Shown here piece by piece: positions 39,511-48,724 of a stretch of 64,000 bases of DNA. How positions within the stretch are numbered: the stretch's first letter is position 1; every line of letters begins with the position of its first letter. The translations under genes and the position numbers were made by a program. Below the pieces are notes generated by a model. The model saw only the letters and a list, made by a program, of their open reading frames with translations, had not been told where the DNA came from and searched no databases. The stretch spans positions 2,356,001-2,420,000 of the forward strand of contig NZ_CP128361.1 of the NCBI RefSeq assembly GCF_030345075.1, given 5' to 3'. The DNA is from Solwaraspora sp. WMMA2065 (lineage in GTDB: Bacteria; Actinomycetota; Actinomycetes; Mycobacteriales; Micromonosporaceae).

Positions 39511-40249
39511 GTCGTTCCCGGCCATCGGCCCGTCGATCGGCGGGCCCAGCGTGCTCCGCCTGGTCTGGATCTACCCTGACCTGCTGTCCACCTACGGCGA
39601 CCGGGGCAACCTGCTGATCCTGGCCCGCCGGGCCCAGCAGCGCGGCATCCCGGTGGAGCTCACCGAAATCCGCTCCGACCAGCCGGTGCCGCAGTCGGCG
39701 GATATCTACCTGATCGGCGGCGGCGAGGACGGCCCGCAGGCGCTGGCCGCCCAGCGGCTCCGGGCCGACACCGGGCTGCACCGCGCCGTCGACCAGGGTT
39801 CGGTGATCTTCGCGGTCTGCGCCGGCTACCAGCTGCTGGGCACCTCGTTCTTCGCCAAGGGCACCCAGTGCACCGGCCTGGAACTACTGGACCTGCAGTC
39901 CGACCGGGGACCGAGCCGGGCGGTCGGCGAATTGGCCGGCGACATCGACCCGCGGCTCGGCGTACCGCCGCTGAGCGGTTTCGAGAACCACGGCGGGCGC
40001 ACCCATCTCGGCAACGGCGTCTCGCCGCTGGCCCGGGTCACCGCCGGGGTCGGCAACGACGGGACCAGCGAGGGCGCCTGGCGGGGCAACATCCTCGGCA
40101 CCTACGCGCACGGCCCGGCGCTGGCCCGCAACCCGGCGCTGGCGGACCTGCTGCTGCGCTGGGCGATCGGTGCCGCCAGTCTGCCGCCGCTCAACGACAT
40201 GTGGGCCGACCGGCTGCGGGCCGAACGGATGGCCGCGATCCGCGCATGA
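39500..40249 (+). CDS. gatD: Lipid II isoglutaminyl synthase glutaminase subunit GatD
   Basis: The class I glutaminase supplies ammonia to MurT. The 249-residue protein has WIYPDLLSTYGDRGN, LIGGGEDGPQ, the nucleophile Cys107 in AVCAGYQLLG and the catalytic His in GTYAHGPALARN, typical of the CobQ-like GATase fold. GTG 39500 lies inside the end of murT, so the subunits are translated together. Its TGA overlaps the ATG of the next membrane gene. Confidence 0.95.
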   Translation: MSTESFPAIGPSIGGPSVLRLVWIYPDLLSTYGDRGNLLILARRAQQRGIPVELTEIRSDQPVPQSADIYLIGGGEDGPQALAAQRLRADTGLHRAVDQGSVIFAVCAGYQLLGTSFFAKGTQCTGLELLDLQSDRGPSRAVGELAGDIDPRLGVPPLSGFENHGGRTHLGNGVSPLARVTAGVGNDGTSEGAWRGNILGTYAHGPALARNPALADLLLRWAIGAASLPPLNDMWADRLRAERMAAIRA

Positions 40250-41043
40250 GGCGGCTGTGGCAGGCGCTGCGCGAACCGGCGGTGGCCCGGTTCGCGGCCC
40301 TGCTCGCGCTGATCGCCGGCTGCGGACTGCTGGTGCTGCTGATCCCCCGGCCCGACCTGGCGGCCCTGTCCGGCCTGCCGGACCGGCTCGGCCTGGCCGC
40401 ACCGGTGCTGGCCGTGGTGGGCGGCGCGCTGCTGCTGACCGTCCTGGTGCCCCGGACCTTCATCACGCTGACCTGGGGTGCGCTGTTCGGCCCGGTGGCC
40501 GGGGCCGGCTACAGCCTGGCAGCGGCGACGCTGGCGGCGCTGATCGGCTTCGGTGTCGGCCGCTGGCTCGGCCGCGAGTACGTCGCCAGCCGCACCTCGG
40601 CGGCGCCGGCGGGCGGCCTGGCCAGCCGGACCGGTCGGGTCCGGCTGCGGCTGGCCCAGCTGGACCGGTGGTTCACCACTCAGAGCGTGCTGGGCGTGGT
40701 GACGGTCCGGCTGTTGCCGGTCAGCGGCTTCGGGATGGTCAGCCTCGGCTACGGCACCACCGGGGTCCGGCTGACCCCGTTCCTGATCGGCAGCGTACTG
40801 GCGTCGGCGCCGACCGCAGTCGGCTACGCGGTGATCGGCGCGGCCGTGGTCGCCCCCGGTGAGGTCAACTGGCTGGCCGCCGCGCCCGCCGGACTGGGCG
40901 CGGCGGCCACCGTCGTCCTGCTGCTGCGCTGGCGCCGCGCGGTCCGCGCCAGTGCCGCCGCCGCCCGCGTCCCAGACCACGATGTCACCGCGCCGGCGCG
41001 GGACCGGGCCGGGTCCGACGGCGACGTCACCGCCTCGGCGTAG
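40246..41043 (+). CDS. TVP38/TMEM64 (VTT/DedA-like) membrane protein
   Basis: A 265-residue membrane protein. Five to six hydrophobic segments surround a VTT core: LLTVLVPRTFITLTWGALFG, then GYSLAAATLAALIGFGVGRWLGRE, and RLLPVSGFGMVSLGYG. Some DedA/VTT proteins move lipids or polyprenyl phosphate across membranes, which would suit a neighbour of lipid II genes, but this is inference. The ATG overlaps the gatD stop (ATGA). The tail after residue 230 is hydrophilic, and its last 17 bases overlap the convergent NmrA-like gene. Confidence 0.85.
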   Translation: MRRLWQALREPAVARFAALLALIAGCGLLVLLIPRPDLAALSGLPDRLGLAAPVLAVVGGALLLTVLVPRTFITLTWGALFGPVAGAGYSLAAATLAALIGFGVGRWLGREYVASRTSAAPAGGLASRTGRVRLRLAQLDRWFTTQSVLGVVTVRLLPVSGFGMVSLGYGTTGVRLTPFLIGSVLASAPTAVGYAVIGAAVVAPGEVNWLAAAPAGLGAAATVVLLLRWRRAVRASAAAARVPDHDVTAPARDRAGSDGDVTASA

Positions 41044-41854
41044 CCGGACCGGGCCGGGACGACGCCGCCACGGCCGCCGCGACCTCGAGTGGATCGGCCG
41101 GGTCGCGACCGAGCAGCCGGACGAGATCGTCGCCGCCGGCACCGAGCAGCCCGTGTCGCACCGCGCTCGCGGTCGACACCAGCATCGGCGGTTGGAACGG
41201 CAGCAGACCCGCTGTGTCCGCCAGCCGGGCGCGGTACTCCCCCAGGCCGATGGTGCGGTGTCCGACGCCGAGCCGGGCCGCGACCTCATCGGCGGTCACT
41301 GGCCGGCCGACCAGGTCGTAGCGGCGGCCGGCATGCTCCGACGCGGCGGCGGCGACCAGCGCGGCGGCCTCGGCCAGGTCGGCCCGGGCGACCGCGGCCA
41401 GGGCCCCGGTGCCGAAGGCGGACTCCAGCCCCTGCGGGCCCCAGGTGAGCAGCGCCCCGAACAGTTCGGCGTACAGCCCGTTGCGCAGTACCGTCCAGCC
41501 CAGGCCGCTGGCGGCCAGCAGCTGTTCGGTGACCCGGTGTGCCAGCGCGAAGCCGAGATGGTCGCCCGCCGTGGTCAGGCTCGTGTACACCACCTGGTCG
41601 ACCCCGTCGCGGACGGCGGCGTCGACGACCGCCCGGTGGCGGGCGACGACCTGGTCGTCCTCGGCGTAGCCGGCGGAGACCAGCACCAGCGTCCGGACGC
41701 CGCGCAGATCGAGGTCGGCCGGCCGGTCGAAGTCCAGGTGCCGCAGACCCGGGCGCGGTGACCGGCTGGCACCGGTGACCGGTGCCCCGGTGCGGCCCAG
41801 CCGGTCGACGATGGCCGCGCCGAGGTGTCCGGTGGCACCCGTGACAAGGATCAT
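41027..41854 (-). CDS. NmrA-like NAD(P)-binding oxidoreductase
   Basis: A 275-residue atypical short-chain dehydrogenase. The Rossmann motif VTGATGHLGAAIVDRLGRTG is at the N terminus. SAGYAEDDQVVARHRAVVDA, YTSLTTAGDHLGFALAH and TVLRNGLYAELFGALL are as in NmrA/quinone-reductase-2-like proteins. The substrate is unknown. It is divergent from an HxlR regulator, the usual arrangement for redox- or quinone-responsive pairs. Its ribosome site AGGAGG lies in a perfect 12-bp palindrome GAGGACGTCCTC (41856-41867). Confidence 0.88.
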   Translation of the reverse strand: MILVTGATGHLGAAIVDRLGRTGAPVTGASRSPRPGLRHLDFDRPADLDLRGVRTLVLVSAGYAEDDQVVARHRAVVDAAVRDGVDQVVYTSLTTAGDHLGFALAHRVTEQLLAASGLGWTVLRNGLYAELFGALLTWGPQGLESAFGTGALAAVARADLAEAAALVAAAASEHAGRRYDLVGRPVTADEVAARLGVGHRTIGLGEYRARLADTAGLLPFQPPMLVSTASAVRHGLLGAGGDDLVRLLGRDPADPLEVAAAVAASSRPGPATPRR

Positions 41855-41907
41855 TGAGGACGTCCTCCTGCTCGCCGTAGCTTCCTGCGGCGATCGTCCC
41901 GTCCCCC

Positions 41908-41921
41908 TGTCGGCACCGACA
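41908..41921. promoter_or_regulatory. Candidate HxlR operator
   Basis: TGTCGG-CA-CCGACA, a perfect 6-bp-arm dyad, lies 13 bp before the hxlR start in the 80-bp divergent spacer (41855-41934). HxlR-type regulators usually bind such dyads between the regulator and the divergent target. No clear -35/-10 pair accompanies it. Confidence 0.4.
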
Positions 41922-41934
41922 AGAAGGCACTCTC

Positions 41935-42357
41935 ATGTCACCCACGCACACCGCGGTAACCACCTCGGCCGCACAGCTGGAGCCGTGTGGGCGCGCCGAG
42001 CACCCCGACTGCGGCATCCGCGACGTGCTGGACCGGCTCGGCGACCGGTGGTCGGTCCTGGTCGTGGTCGAGTTGGCGGCCGGGCCCCGGCGCTTCCGCC
42101 AGCTGCAACGGTCGATCGACGGCATCTCGCAGCGCATGCTCACGCTCACCGTCCGCCGGCTGGAGCGGGACGGGCTGGTGACCCGTACGGTCTATCCGAC
42201 CGTCCCCGCCCAGGTCGACTACCGGCTGACCGACGTCGGCGCCAGCCTGACCCACCTGGTCAAGGCGCTGGCCGACTGGTCACTCGCGCACCGACCGGTG
42301 ATCGCCGCCGCCCGCCAGCGCTACGACGACCGCGCCGGCGATCACCTGGCCGGCTGA
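41935..42357 (+). CDS. HxlR-family winged-helix regulator
   Basis: A 140-residue regulator. The HxlR domain starts DCGIRDVLDRLGDRWSVLVV, followed by ELAAGPRRFRQLQRSIDGIS and the wing RRLERDGLVTRTVYPTVPAQ. Cys18 and Cys26 flank the N terminus, a layout seen in thiol-sensing members such as those responding to quinones or diamide. It probably controls itself and the divergent NmrA-like reductase. ATG 41935 has AAGAAGG upstream. Confidence 0.9.
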   Translation: MSPTHTAVTTSAAQLEPCGRAEHPDCGIRDVLDRLGDRWSVLVVVELAAGPRRFRQLQRSIDGISQRMLTLTVRRLERDGLVTRTVYPTVPAQVDYRLTDVGASLTHLVKALADWSLAHRPVIAAARQRYDDRAGDHLAG

Positions 42358-42364
42358 ACCCGGG

Positions 42365-42392
42365 CCGGCCCGCAGCTGACCCTGCGGGCCGG
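42365..42392. terminator. Bidirectional hairpin terminator between hxlR and leuS
   Basis: An 11-bp perfect stem, CCGGCCCGCAG (42365-42375) and CTGCGGGCCGG (42382-42392), with a 6-base loop occupies the 60-bp gap between the two convergent stops. No long T tract follows on either side, as is common in actinobacteria. Confidence 0.65.
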
Positions 42393-42417
42393 GCCGCCGG
42401 CACCAGGAGCCCTGGCC

Positions 42418-45258
42418 TCAGGGGACCACGCTGACCATCCGGCCCGGGACCACGATCACCTTGCGCGGCGTACGGCCGGCCAGGTGCTCGGCGACGGCGG
42501 CCAAAGCGGCGGCCCGTACCTCGTCCTCGGCGGCCTCGGCCGGCACCTCGACGCGGCCCCGCACCTTGCCGGCCACCTGCACCGGGTAGATCACCGACGC
42601 GGCCCGCAGCAGCGCCGGGTCGGCCGACGGGAAGTCGGCGTAGGTCAGCGAACCGGTGTGGCCGAGCCGCTGCCACAGTTCCTCGGCGACGTGCGGGGCG
42701 AACGGCGCCAGCATCAGGACCAGCGGCTCGGCCGCCTCCCGGGGCGTCGCGGGCAGCCGGGTCAGCGCGTTGGTCAGCTCGATCAGCTTCGCGATCGCCG
42801 TGTTGAACCGCAGCCCGTCCATGTCGGCGCGGACACCGTCGACGATCCGGTGCGTCAGCCGGCGGACCTCGTCGGCGGCGGGCGCGTCGGTCACCCGGGA
42901 CGCGCCGGTGTGCTCGTCGACCAGGGCCCGCCACACCCGCTGCAGGAACCGGTACGAACCGACGACCGCCCGGGTCTCCCAGGGACGGGAGACCTCCAGC
43001 GGGCCCATCGACATTTCGTACACCCGGAACGTGTCGGCGCCGTACGCCTCGCACATCTCGTCCGGGGTGACCACGTTGCGCAGGCTCTTACCCATCTTGC
43101 CGTACTCGCGGTTGACCGCGGTTTCGCCGTGGAACCAGCCGCCGTCGCGCTCGGTCACCGCCGCCGCGTCGACGTACGCGCCGCGCGCGTCGGTGTACGC
43201 GTACGCCTGGATGTAGCCCTGGTTGAACAGCCGGCGGAACGGCTCGACGCTGGACACGTGCCCCAGATCGAACAGCACCTTGTGCCAGAACCGGGCGTAC
43301 AGCAGGTGCAGCACGGCGTGCTCGACCCCGCCGACGTACAGGTCGACACCGCCGCAGTCGGTCGCCGACGCCGGTCCCATCCAGTACCGCTCGTTGGCCG
43401 GGTCCACGAAGGCGTCGGCGTTGGCCGGGTCGGCGTAGCGCAGCTCGTACCAGCAGGAGCCGGCCCACTGCGGCATCGTGTTGGTCTCCCGGCGGTAGCT
43501 CCGCCGGCCGGCCGGCGCACCCGGCACCCCGGTCAGGTCCAGCTCCACCTCGACCCAGTCGGCGGCCCGCGACAGCGGCGTCTCCGGGTCGGATGCGGCG
43601 TCGTCGGGGTCGAAGGTACGCGGCGAAAAGTCGTCGATCTCGGGCAGCTCCAGCGGCAGCATCTCCTCCGGCAGCGGGATCGGCAGTCCGGTCTCGTCGT
43701 AGACGATCGGGAACGGCTCGCCCCAGTAGCGCTGCCGGCTGAACAGCCAGTCCCGCAGTCGGTAGGTGACCGCGCCCCGGCCGTGGCCGCCCGCCTCCAG
43801 CCAGGCGATGATCCGTTCCTTGGCCTCGGTCACGCCCAGACCGTTCAGGAAGTCGCTGTTCATCGCCGGCCCGTCACCGGTGTACGCCTTGCCGGTGAAG
43901 TCCGCCGGCGGTGTCACGGTCCGCACGATCGGCAGGTCGAACACCTCGGCGAAGTCCCAGTCCCGCTCGTCCTGCGCCGGCACCGCCATGATCGCCCCGG
44001 TGCCGTAGCCGGCCAGCACGTAGTCGGCGATGAAGATCGGCAGCCGGGCGCCGTTGACCGGGTTGGTGGCGTACGCGCCGACGAAGACGCCGGACTTGTC
44101 GCGGGTCTCGGCCTGCCGTTCGGCGTCGGTGCGCCCGGCCGCCTGCTTGCGGTACGCCTCGACCGCCTCGGCCGGGGTGGCGTGCCCGCCGGTCCACGCC
44201 GGCCGGGTGCCCTCCGGCCAGGCGGTCGGCACCAGCTCGTCGACCAGGGCATGCTCCGGGGCCAGCACCATGTAGGTGGCGCCGAAGACGGTGTCCGGCC
44301 GGGTGGTGAAGACCTCGATCGGCGCGGCGTCGGTCGGGAAGACGATGTGCGCGCCGGTGGACCGGCCGATCCAGTTGCGCTGCATCAGCTTGATCGGCTC
44401 GGGCCAGTCCAGCAGGTCCAGGTCGGTCAGCAGCCGGTCGGCGTAGGTGGTGATCCGCATCATCCACTGCCGCAGGTTGCGCTTGAAGACCGGGAAGTTG
44501 CCGCGCTCGGACCGGCCGTCGGCGGTGACCTCCTCGTTGGCCAGCACGGTGCCCAGACCGGGGCACCAGTTGACCGGCGCCTCGGAGACGTACGCCAGCC
44601 GGTGCGCGTCGACCAGTTCGCGGCGTTCCCGGTCGGTCAGCTCGGACCAGGCGCGCCCGTCCGGGGTGGCGCGCCGACCCGACTCGTACGCGGCGATCAG
44701 CTCACTGACCGGCCGGGCCCTGCCGGCCTCGGTGTCGTACCACGAGTTGAAGACCTGCAGGAAGATCCACTGGGTCCAGCGGTAGAACTCCACGTCGGTG
44801 GTGGCCACCGACCGCCGGTCGTCGTGGGCCAGCCCCAGCATCCGCAGCTGGGCCCGGTAACGTTCGATGTTGGCCTCGGTGGTGGTCCGCGGGTGCTGGC
44901 CGGTCTGCACCGCGTACTGCTCGGCGGGCAGGCCGAAGGCGTCGAAGCCCATCGCGTGCAGCACGTTGCGGCCGGCCATCCGCTGGTAGCGGCCGTAGCA
45001 GTCGGTGCCGATGAAGCCCAGCGGGTGGCCGACGTGCAGGCCCGCGCCGGACGGGTACGGGAACATGTCCAGCAGGAAGAGCTTCTCGGCGTCGGCGCGC
45101 GGGTGGGCCGGGTCGGCCAGCGGGCCGACCGGGTTGGGCGCGTGGAAGGTGCCGTCACGCTCCCACCGCTGCTGCCACCGTCGCTCGATCTCGCCGGCCA
45201 TCGCGGCGGTGTACCGGAACGGTGGGGTGTCCGCCGCGGTCTCGACTGCCTCGCTCAT
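42418..45258 (-). CDS. leuS: Leucyl-tRNA synthetase
   Basis: A class I synthetase of 946 residues. The HIGH motif is HVGH in [17 protein letters not shown], and the KMSKS loop appears as GKMGKSLRN. The CP1 editing domain contains [13 protein letters not shown] and the [16 protein letters not shown] region. The C-terminal anticodon domain runs to [11 protein letters not shown]. The leader, with a Leu-rich peptide and intrinsic terminator 57-170 bp upstream, suggests control by charged tRNA-Leu supply. It ends at a shared hairpin with hxlR. Confidence 0.98.
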   Translation of the reverse strand: MSEAVETAADTPPFRYTAAMAGEIERRWQQRWERDGTFHAPNPVGPLADPAHPRADAEKLFLLDMFPYPSGAGLHVGHPLGFIGTDCYGRYQRMAGRNVLHAMGFDAFGLPAEQYAVQTGQHPRTTTEANIERYRAQLRMLGLAHDDRRSVATTDVEFYRWTQWIFLQVFNSWYDTEAGRARPVSELIAAYESGRRATPDGRAWSELTDRERRELVDAHRLAYVSEAPVNWCPGLGTVLANEEVTADGRSERGNFPVFKRNLRQWMMRITTYADRLLTDLDLLDWPEPIKLMQRNWIGRSTGAHIVFPTDAAPIEVFTTRPDTVFGATYMVLAPEHALVDELVPTAWPEGTRPAWTGGHATPAEAVEAYRKQAAGRTDAERQAETRDKSGVFVGAYATNPVNGARLPIFIADYVLAGYGTGAIMAVPAQDERDWDFAEVFDLPIVRTVTPPADFTGKAYTGDGPAMNSDFLNGLGVTEAKERIIAWLEAGGHGRGAVTYRLRDWLFSRQRYWGEPFPIVYDETGLPIPLPEEMLPLELPEIDDFSPRTFDPDDAASDPETPLSRAADWVEVELDLTGVPGAPAGRRSYRRETNTMPQWAGSCWYELRYADPANADAFVDPANERYWMGPASATDCGGVDLYVGGVEHAVLHLLYARFWHKVLFDLGHVSSVEPFRRLFNQGYIQAYAYTDARGAYVDAAAVTERDGGWFHGETAVNREYGKMGKSLRNVVTPDEMCEAYGADTFRVYEMSMGPLEVSRPWETRAVVGSYRFLQRVWRALVDEHTGASRVTDAPAADEVRRLTHRIVDGVRADMDGLRFNTAIAKLIELTNALTRLPATPREAAEPLVLMLAPFAPHVAEELWQRLGHTGSLTYADFPSADPALLRAASVIYPVQVAGKVRGRVEVPAEAAEDEVRAAALAAVAEHLAGRTPRKVIVVPGRMVSVVP

Positions 45259-45314
45259 CGTCGGTCGCCACCTCAGGGTCGGTTGTGGGCTGTGGTGTAT
45301 TGGTCGTGGGCATG

Positions 45315-45338
45315 AAAAAACCCCTCCACAGGAGGGGT
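45315..45338 (-). terminator. Attenuator terminator of leuS
   Basis: Read on the minus strand, CCCCTCC-TGT-GGAGGGG forms a perfect 7-bp stem (8 with the flanking A-T) followed by TTTTTT (45320-45315). It lies upstream of leuS and downstream of the leader ORF, so it would end transcription before leuS. The sequence CAGCACGGC just before the stem is complementary to GCCGTGCTG at the end of the leader ORF. CCACCAGG after the leader stop can pair, with one bulge, with CCTGTGG inside the terminator, giving a possible antiterminator. Confidence 0.8.
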
Positions 45339-45391
45339 CGCCGTGCTGCCGCCGCCGGACGGCCGCTGCGCCGGTCAGGCGGCCTGGTGGG

Positions 45392-45430
45392 TCAGCACGG
45401 CCGGAGAAGGAGCAGGAAGGCGCCGGCCAT
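45392..45430 (-). CDS. leuS leader peptide [12 protein letters not shown]
   Basis: A 12-codon ORF with four consecutive Leu codons (CTG CTC CTT CTC), then Arg-Pro-Cys and TGA. TACACT lies six bases before its ATG and there is no Shine-Dalgarno, so it is probably translated from a leaderless transcript. Stalling at Leu codons when charged tRNA-Leu is low would change folding of the RNA just downstream, where the terminator sits. This is the classical attenuation layout of amino acid operons. The peptide itself likely has no function. Confidence 0.75.
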   Translation of the reverse strand: MAGAFLLLLRPC

Positions 45431-45494
45431 GGCGTCAGTGTACTCCGGGTCGGCGAACCAGGTGGACCGCCCTCACCGCCGGCTCCGGCGACGG

Positions 45495-45905
45495 CTACGA
45501 CCGGCCGGCCTCCCCCGGTCCCTCCGGCACGGTGCCCGGCCGTGACCGGTCTCCCTGTCCCGCGTCGGGCCGGGGCCCGCCCTGCTCGGCGAGGGCGTCG
45601 AACCTGCTCTGCGGGCTCATCGGCGCACCGGACAGGTAGGCCGACCGGGCCAGCGCGTACCCGCCGACCGGCGCGGTGACCACCTGCAGCAGTACGGCCA
45701 GGGTCACCACCACCGCGGTCCGTGGGCTGGGCAGCAGGGTCAGCGCGCCGAGCAGGATGAGCACCAGACCCAGGCTGGCCGCCTTCGCCACCGCGTTCAT
45801 CCGGTTGTAGACGTCGGGCAGCCGTAGCATGCCGAGCCCGGTGATCCCGATCAGCAGGGTGCCCGCGCCGAGCAGCACCCCGGCGAGCACGTTCCAGCCG
45901 TTCAC
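45495..45905 (-). CDS. mnhG: Mrp antiporter subunit G
   Basis: A small subunit of the multi-subunit Na+(K+)/H+ antiporter. The 136-residue protein has three TM segments (about 5-27, 38-58, 65-86) with [27 protein letters not shown], the MnhG signature (in two parts). A 45-residue disordered tail follows. Its start overlaps mnhF by four bases. It is the last gene of the operon; the leuS promoter and leader begin within 65-105 bp of its stop. Confidence 0.93.
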   Translation of the reverse strand: MNGWNVLAGVLLGAGTLLIGITGLGMLRLPDVYNRMNAVAKAASLGLVLILLGALTLLPSPRTAVVVTLAVLLQVVTAPVGGYALARSAYLSGAPMSPQSRFDALAEQGGPRPDAGQGDRSRPGTVPEGPGEAGRS

Positions 45906-46159
45906 CGGCTCCTCCGATGCACCAGGCGGGCGAGCGCGACCGTGGCGAGGAACCCGACCAGGGTCGCGGTCAGCACGATGTCGAGCAGTTCGGCGATCCG
46001 CAGCCGGGCGGCGAGGACGGCGACCCCGGCGATGAAGACGAAGAAGCCGAAGTCGACGGCGGCGGCGCGGTCGGCGTCGGTCGGGCCGATCACCAGGCGG
46101 ATGATCGCCGCCGCCATCGCCAGGGCCAGGACGGCGAGGACGAGGTCGAGTCCGGTCAC
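45902..46159 (-). CDS. mnhF: Mrp antiporter subunit F
   Basis: An 85-residue, three-TM subunit. The motif [19 protein letters not shown] is typical of MnhF/MrpF. Four-base overlaps join it to mnhE and mnhG. It works only as part of the complex. Confidence 0.94.
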   Translation of the reverse strand: MTGLDLVLAVLALAMAAAIIRLVIGPTDADRAAAVDFGFFVFIAGVAVLAARLRIAELLDIVLTATLVGFLATVALARLVHRRSR

Positions 46160-46686
46160 CGGTCGGCTCCCTCCGGCTGGTCGGCCCGGTCGTCCCGGTC
46201 CCCCGGGTCGTCCCGGTCGACCGGGCGGGCGGCGGGCAGCAGGTGGTCCTGCAGCCGGGCGAGTTCGGCGCGGAACCGCTGCGGGTCCTCGGCGTGCATG
46301 CCGTGCACGAACAGGGTCGGCGGTTGCGGGCGGACCGCCACGGTGAGCGTGCCCGGGGTCAGCCCGACGGCCAGCGCCATCAGCACCATCTCGGTGCTGG
46401 TCCGGGTCCGCAGCGGGAACTCGACGATCCCCGGCGACAGCCCGCTGCCCGGCGTGACGATCTCCCGGGCGACGACGACGTTCGCCACCACCAGGCGGCC
46501 GGTGAAGTAGCCGACGAAGCTCAGCACCCGCCCGGCCCGGCGCAGCGTCCGGACCGGCCAGTGCAGCAGCGTCCGGTCCGGCCCCCGGCGCGGCCTGCCG
46601 GCCCGGCCGCCGCCGGCTCCCCGGCCGGTACGGGCTTCCACCGGGCCGGTTCGGGTCTTTTCGGTCCGTCGCGTTCGTCTGGTCAA
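46156..46686 (-). CDS. mnhE: Mrp antiporter subunit E
   Basis: A 176-residue membrane subunit. The N-terminal 45 residues are Arg/Gly-rich and disordered. FVGYFTGRLVVANVVVAREI and the C-terminal soluble part with SLTPGTL-like GLTPGTLTVAV and LFVHGMHAEDPQRFR are MnhE marks. It overlaps mnhD and mnhF by four bases each. The charged Asp/Arg tail is unusual but low complexity. Confidence 0.93.
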   Translation of the reverse strand: MTRRTRRTEKTRTGPVEARTGRGAGGGRAGRPRRGPDRTLLHWPVRTLRRAGRVLSFVGYFTGRLVVANVVVAREIVTPGSGLSPGIVEFPLRTRTSTEMVLMALAVGLTPGTLTVAVRPQPPTLFVHGMHAEDPQRFRAELARLQDHLLPAARPVDRDDPGDRDDRADQPEGADR

Positions 46687-48236
46687 CGTCCGGTCACCGC
46701 CTCCACATAGGCGCTCGGGTCGATCAGTCCGTCGGCGGCGGTCGCCGCCAGGCCGAGCAAAGGCTGCGCGGCCGGACCCAGCAGCAGGGTGAGGGCCGCG
46801 AGCAGCACCGCCGGCCCGGTCAGCCAGGTGGTCATCCGCGGCGGCACGTCGTCGGTACGGGCGGCCGAGTTCGCGGACACCGAAGGTTGGCCGGCCGGGT
46901 TCACGGAGGCCGACGGGCGGCCACCATGGTCCACCGGTGCGGGCGTGGGTTCACCCCAGAACGCCAGATCCCAAATCTTGATCATCGAGATGAGTGTGCC
47001 GAGGCTGACCAGCACCGCGACGGCGAACAGCAGATAGTCGCCGTTGGCGACCGCTGCCCGCAGCAGCAGGAACTTGGCCAGGAACCCGGAAAACGGCGGC
47101 ATCCCGGCCAGCGACAGCCCCGCACCTATGAAGGCCAGGGCGAGCAGCCGGTGCACCGTGGCCAGCCCGCCGAGCCGGTCCAGCTTATCGGTGCCGTAGC
47201 CGACCACCACCGCCCCGGCGCAGAGGAACAACGCCGCCTTGACCAGGATGTACTGCACCAGGAAGAAGATCGCCGCAGTGAGCGCGGCCGGGTTGAACAC
47301 CGCCAGCCCGATCAGCAGGTAGCCGATCTGGCTGACCATGTGGAACGCGAGCACCGAACGCATCGTGGTCTCGCCGAGCGCCCCGAGGACGCCGATCACC
47401 ATGGTCACGGCGGCGGCCAGCCCGATCACCCACCGGTAGTCGACCGCGCCGTCATAGACCACCGCCACGATCCGGACGATCGCATACCCACCGACCTTGG
47501 TGAGGACGCCGGAGAACAACGCGGTGACCACCGGTGGCGCGTACGGGTAGCTGCGGGGCAGCCAGCCGTGCAGCGGCACCACCGCGGCCTTCACCGCCAG
47601 GGCGAGCAGCACCACTGTGCCGGCCAGGGCCAGCGCGCCGTCGCGGCTGGCCGACCCGGCCAGTTCGCCGAGATCGACGGTGCCGGCGACGGCGTAGACC
47701 AGCCCCACCCCGGCCAGCAGGATCGTGGAGGCGAGCAGGTTGACGGTCACGTAGATCCGCCCGGCCACTGTCCGCTCCCGGCCGGCGCCGGCGGTCAGCA
47801 GTACGTACGACGGCACCAGCATGACCTCGATCAGCACGAACAGGTTGAACAGGTCGGCGGTCAGGAACGCCCCGAACGCGCCGGCGCTGGTCATCAGCGC
47901 CAGCGGGACCAGATACGGTCGCCGGTCGTCACCGGAACCGATGGCGAAGACCCCGCACAGCAGCACGACCAGCGCCACGACCGTGACCATCAGCGCGCTG
48001 AAGGTGTCCGCCGCCAGGGTGATCGCGAAGCCTGCCGGCCAGCCACCGATCCGCTCGGTCAGCACCTCACCACGGCGGGTCGCGGCCAGCAGCATTCCGC
48101 CCTGGGCGAGCACTGCCACGCCCGTGCCCAGCCAGCCGATCCGGTGCAGCGTCAACCGACGCGGTACGGCCAGCAGCAGCCCGGCCACGACCAGTGGCAG
48201 CACGATCGGACCGACCAGCGGCAGCGGCGCATTCAT
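46683..48236 (-). CDS. mnhD: Mrp antiporter subunit D
   Basis: A 517-residue proton-translocating subunit homologous to complex I NuoM/N, with about 14 TM segments. Key marks are ADLFNLFVLIEVMLVPSYVL, with the conserved Glu in TM5, AVKAAVVPLHGWLPRSYPYA and SGVLTKVGGYAIVR. A disordered Pro/Ser insert (about 440-475) precedes the last TMs. ATG 48236 overlaps the mnhC stop. Confidence 0.95.
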   Translation of the reverse strand: MNAPLPLVGPIVLPLVVAGLLLAVPRRLTLHRIGWLGTGVAVLAQGGMLLAATRRGEVLTERIGGWPAGFAITLAADTFSALMVTVVALVVLLCGVFAIGSGDDRRPYLVPLALMTSAGAFGAFLTADLFNLFVLIEVMLVPSYVLLTAGAGRERTVAGRIYVTVNLLASTILLAGVGLVYAVAGTVDLGELAGSASRDGALALAGTVVLLALAVKAAVVPLHGWLPRSYPYAPPVVTALFSGVLTKVGGYAIVRIVAVVYDGAVDYRWVIGLAAAVTMVIGVLGALGETTMRSVLAFHMVSQIGYLLIGLAVFNPAALTAAIFFLVQYILVKAALFLCAGAVVVGYGTDKLDRLGGLATVHRLLALAFIGAGLSLAGMPPFSGFLAKFLLLRAAVANGDYLLFAVAVLVSLGTLISMIKIWDLAFWGEPTPAPVDHGGRPSASVNPAGQPSVSANSAARTDDVPPRMTTWLTGPAVLLAALTLLLGPAAQPLLGLAATAADGLIDPSAYVEAVTGR

Positions 48237-48724
48237 CGGGGCAGCTCCCCGGTGTCGCCGCCGGCCACCGTCCGACCGTGTTCGGCGACCTGGTCGGACA
48301 TCGACCGGGGCTCGGTCAGCACCGGCTCCGGGCCAGCTTCCGGCTCCGGGCCCGCTGCGATGTCCTGGCCCGCCGCGCTGTCCGGATCGACCTTGTCCTG
48401 CGGGCCGGCCTCGCCCAGCTCCAGGTCGGGTCGGCCTGGTCGTGGCCGGTCGACCACCGCGAGCGCGAGCAGGAAGATCGTGATGCCGAATGTGATCACG
48501 ATGGCGGTGAGCGCGAAGGCCTGAGGCAGCGGATCGGCCGTCGCCGCCGGGTCGACGTCGCCGAACGGCGGCTGCCGGCGCCACAGACCGCCCGAGGCGA
48601 GCAGCAGGATGTTGACGGCGTGGCCGAGCAGGACGAAGCCGATGACGACCCGGATCAGGCCGCGGTGCAGGATGAGGTAGACGCCGGCCGCAGTGAGCAG
48701 GCCGATCACCAACGCGACGGTCAT
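48233..48724 (-). CDS. mnhC: Mrp antiporter subunit C
   Basis: A 163-residue NuoK-like subunit with three TM segments (about 3-22, 27-47, 68-92) including GFVLLGHAVNILLLASGG and DPLPQAFALTAIVITFGITI. A 65-residue acidic Pro/Gly tail is extra to the family. Four-base overlaps join it to mnhA and mnhD. Confidence 0.95.
   Translation of the reverse strand: MTVALVIGLLTAAGVYLILHRGLIRVVIGFVLLGHAVNILLLASGGLWRRQPPFGDVDPAATADPLPQAFALTAIVITFGITIFLLALAVVDRPRPGRPDLELGEAGPQDKVDPDSAAGQDIAAGPEPEAGPEPVLTEPRSMSDQVAEHGRTVAGGDTGELPR

Noticed and set aside
42484-45315. 943-codon plus-strand open frame
   Set aside because: It is the antisense shadow of leuS, which has all synthetase motifs.
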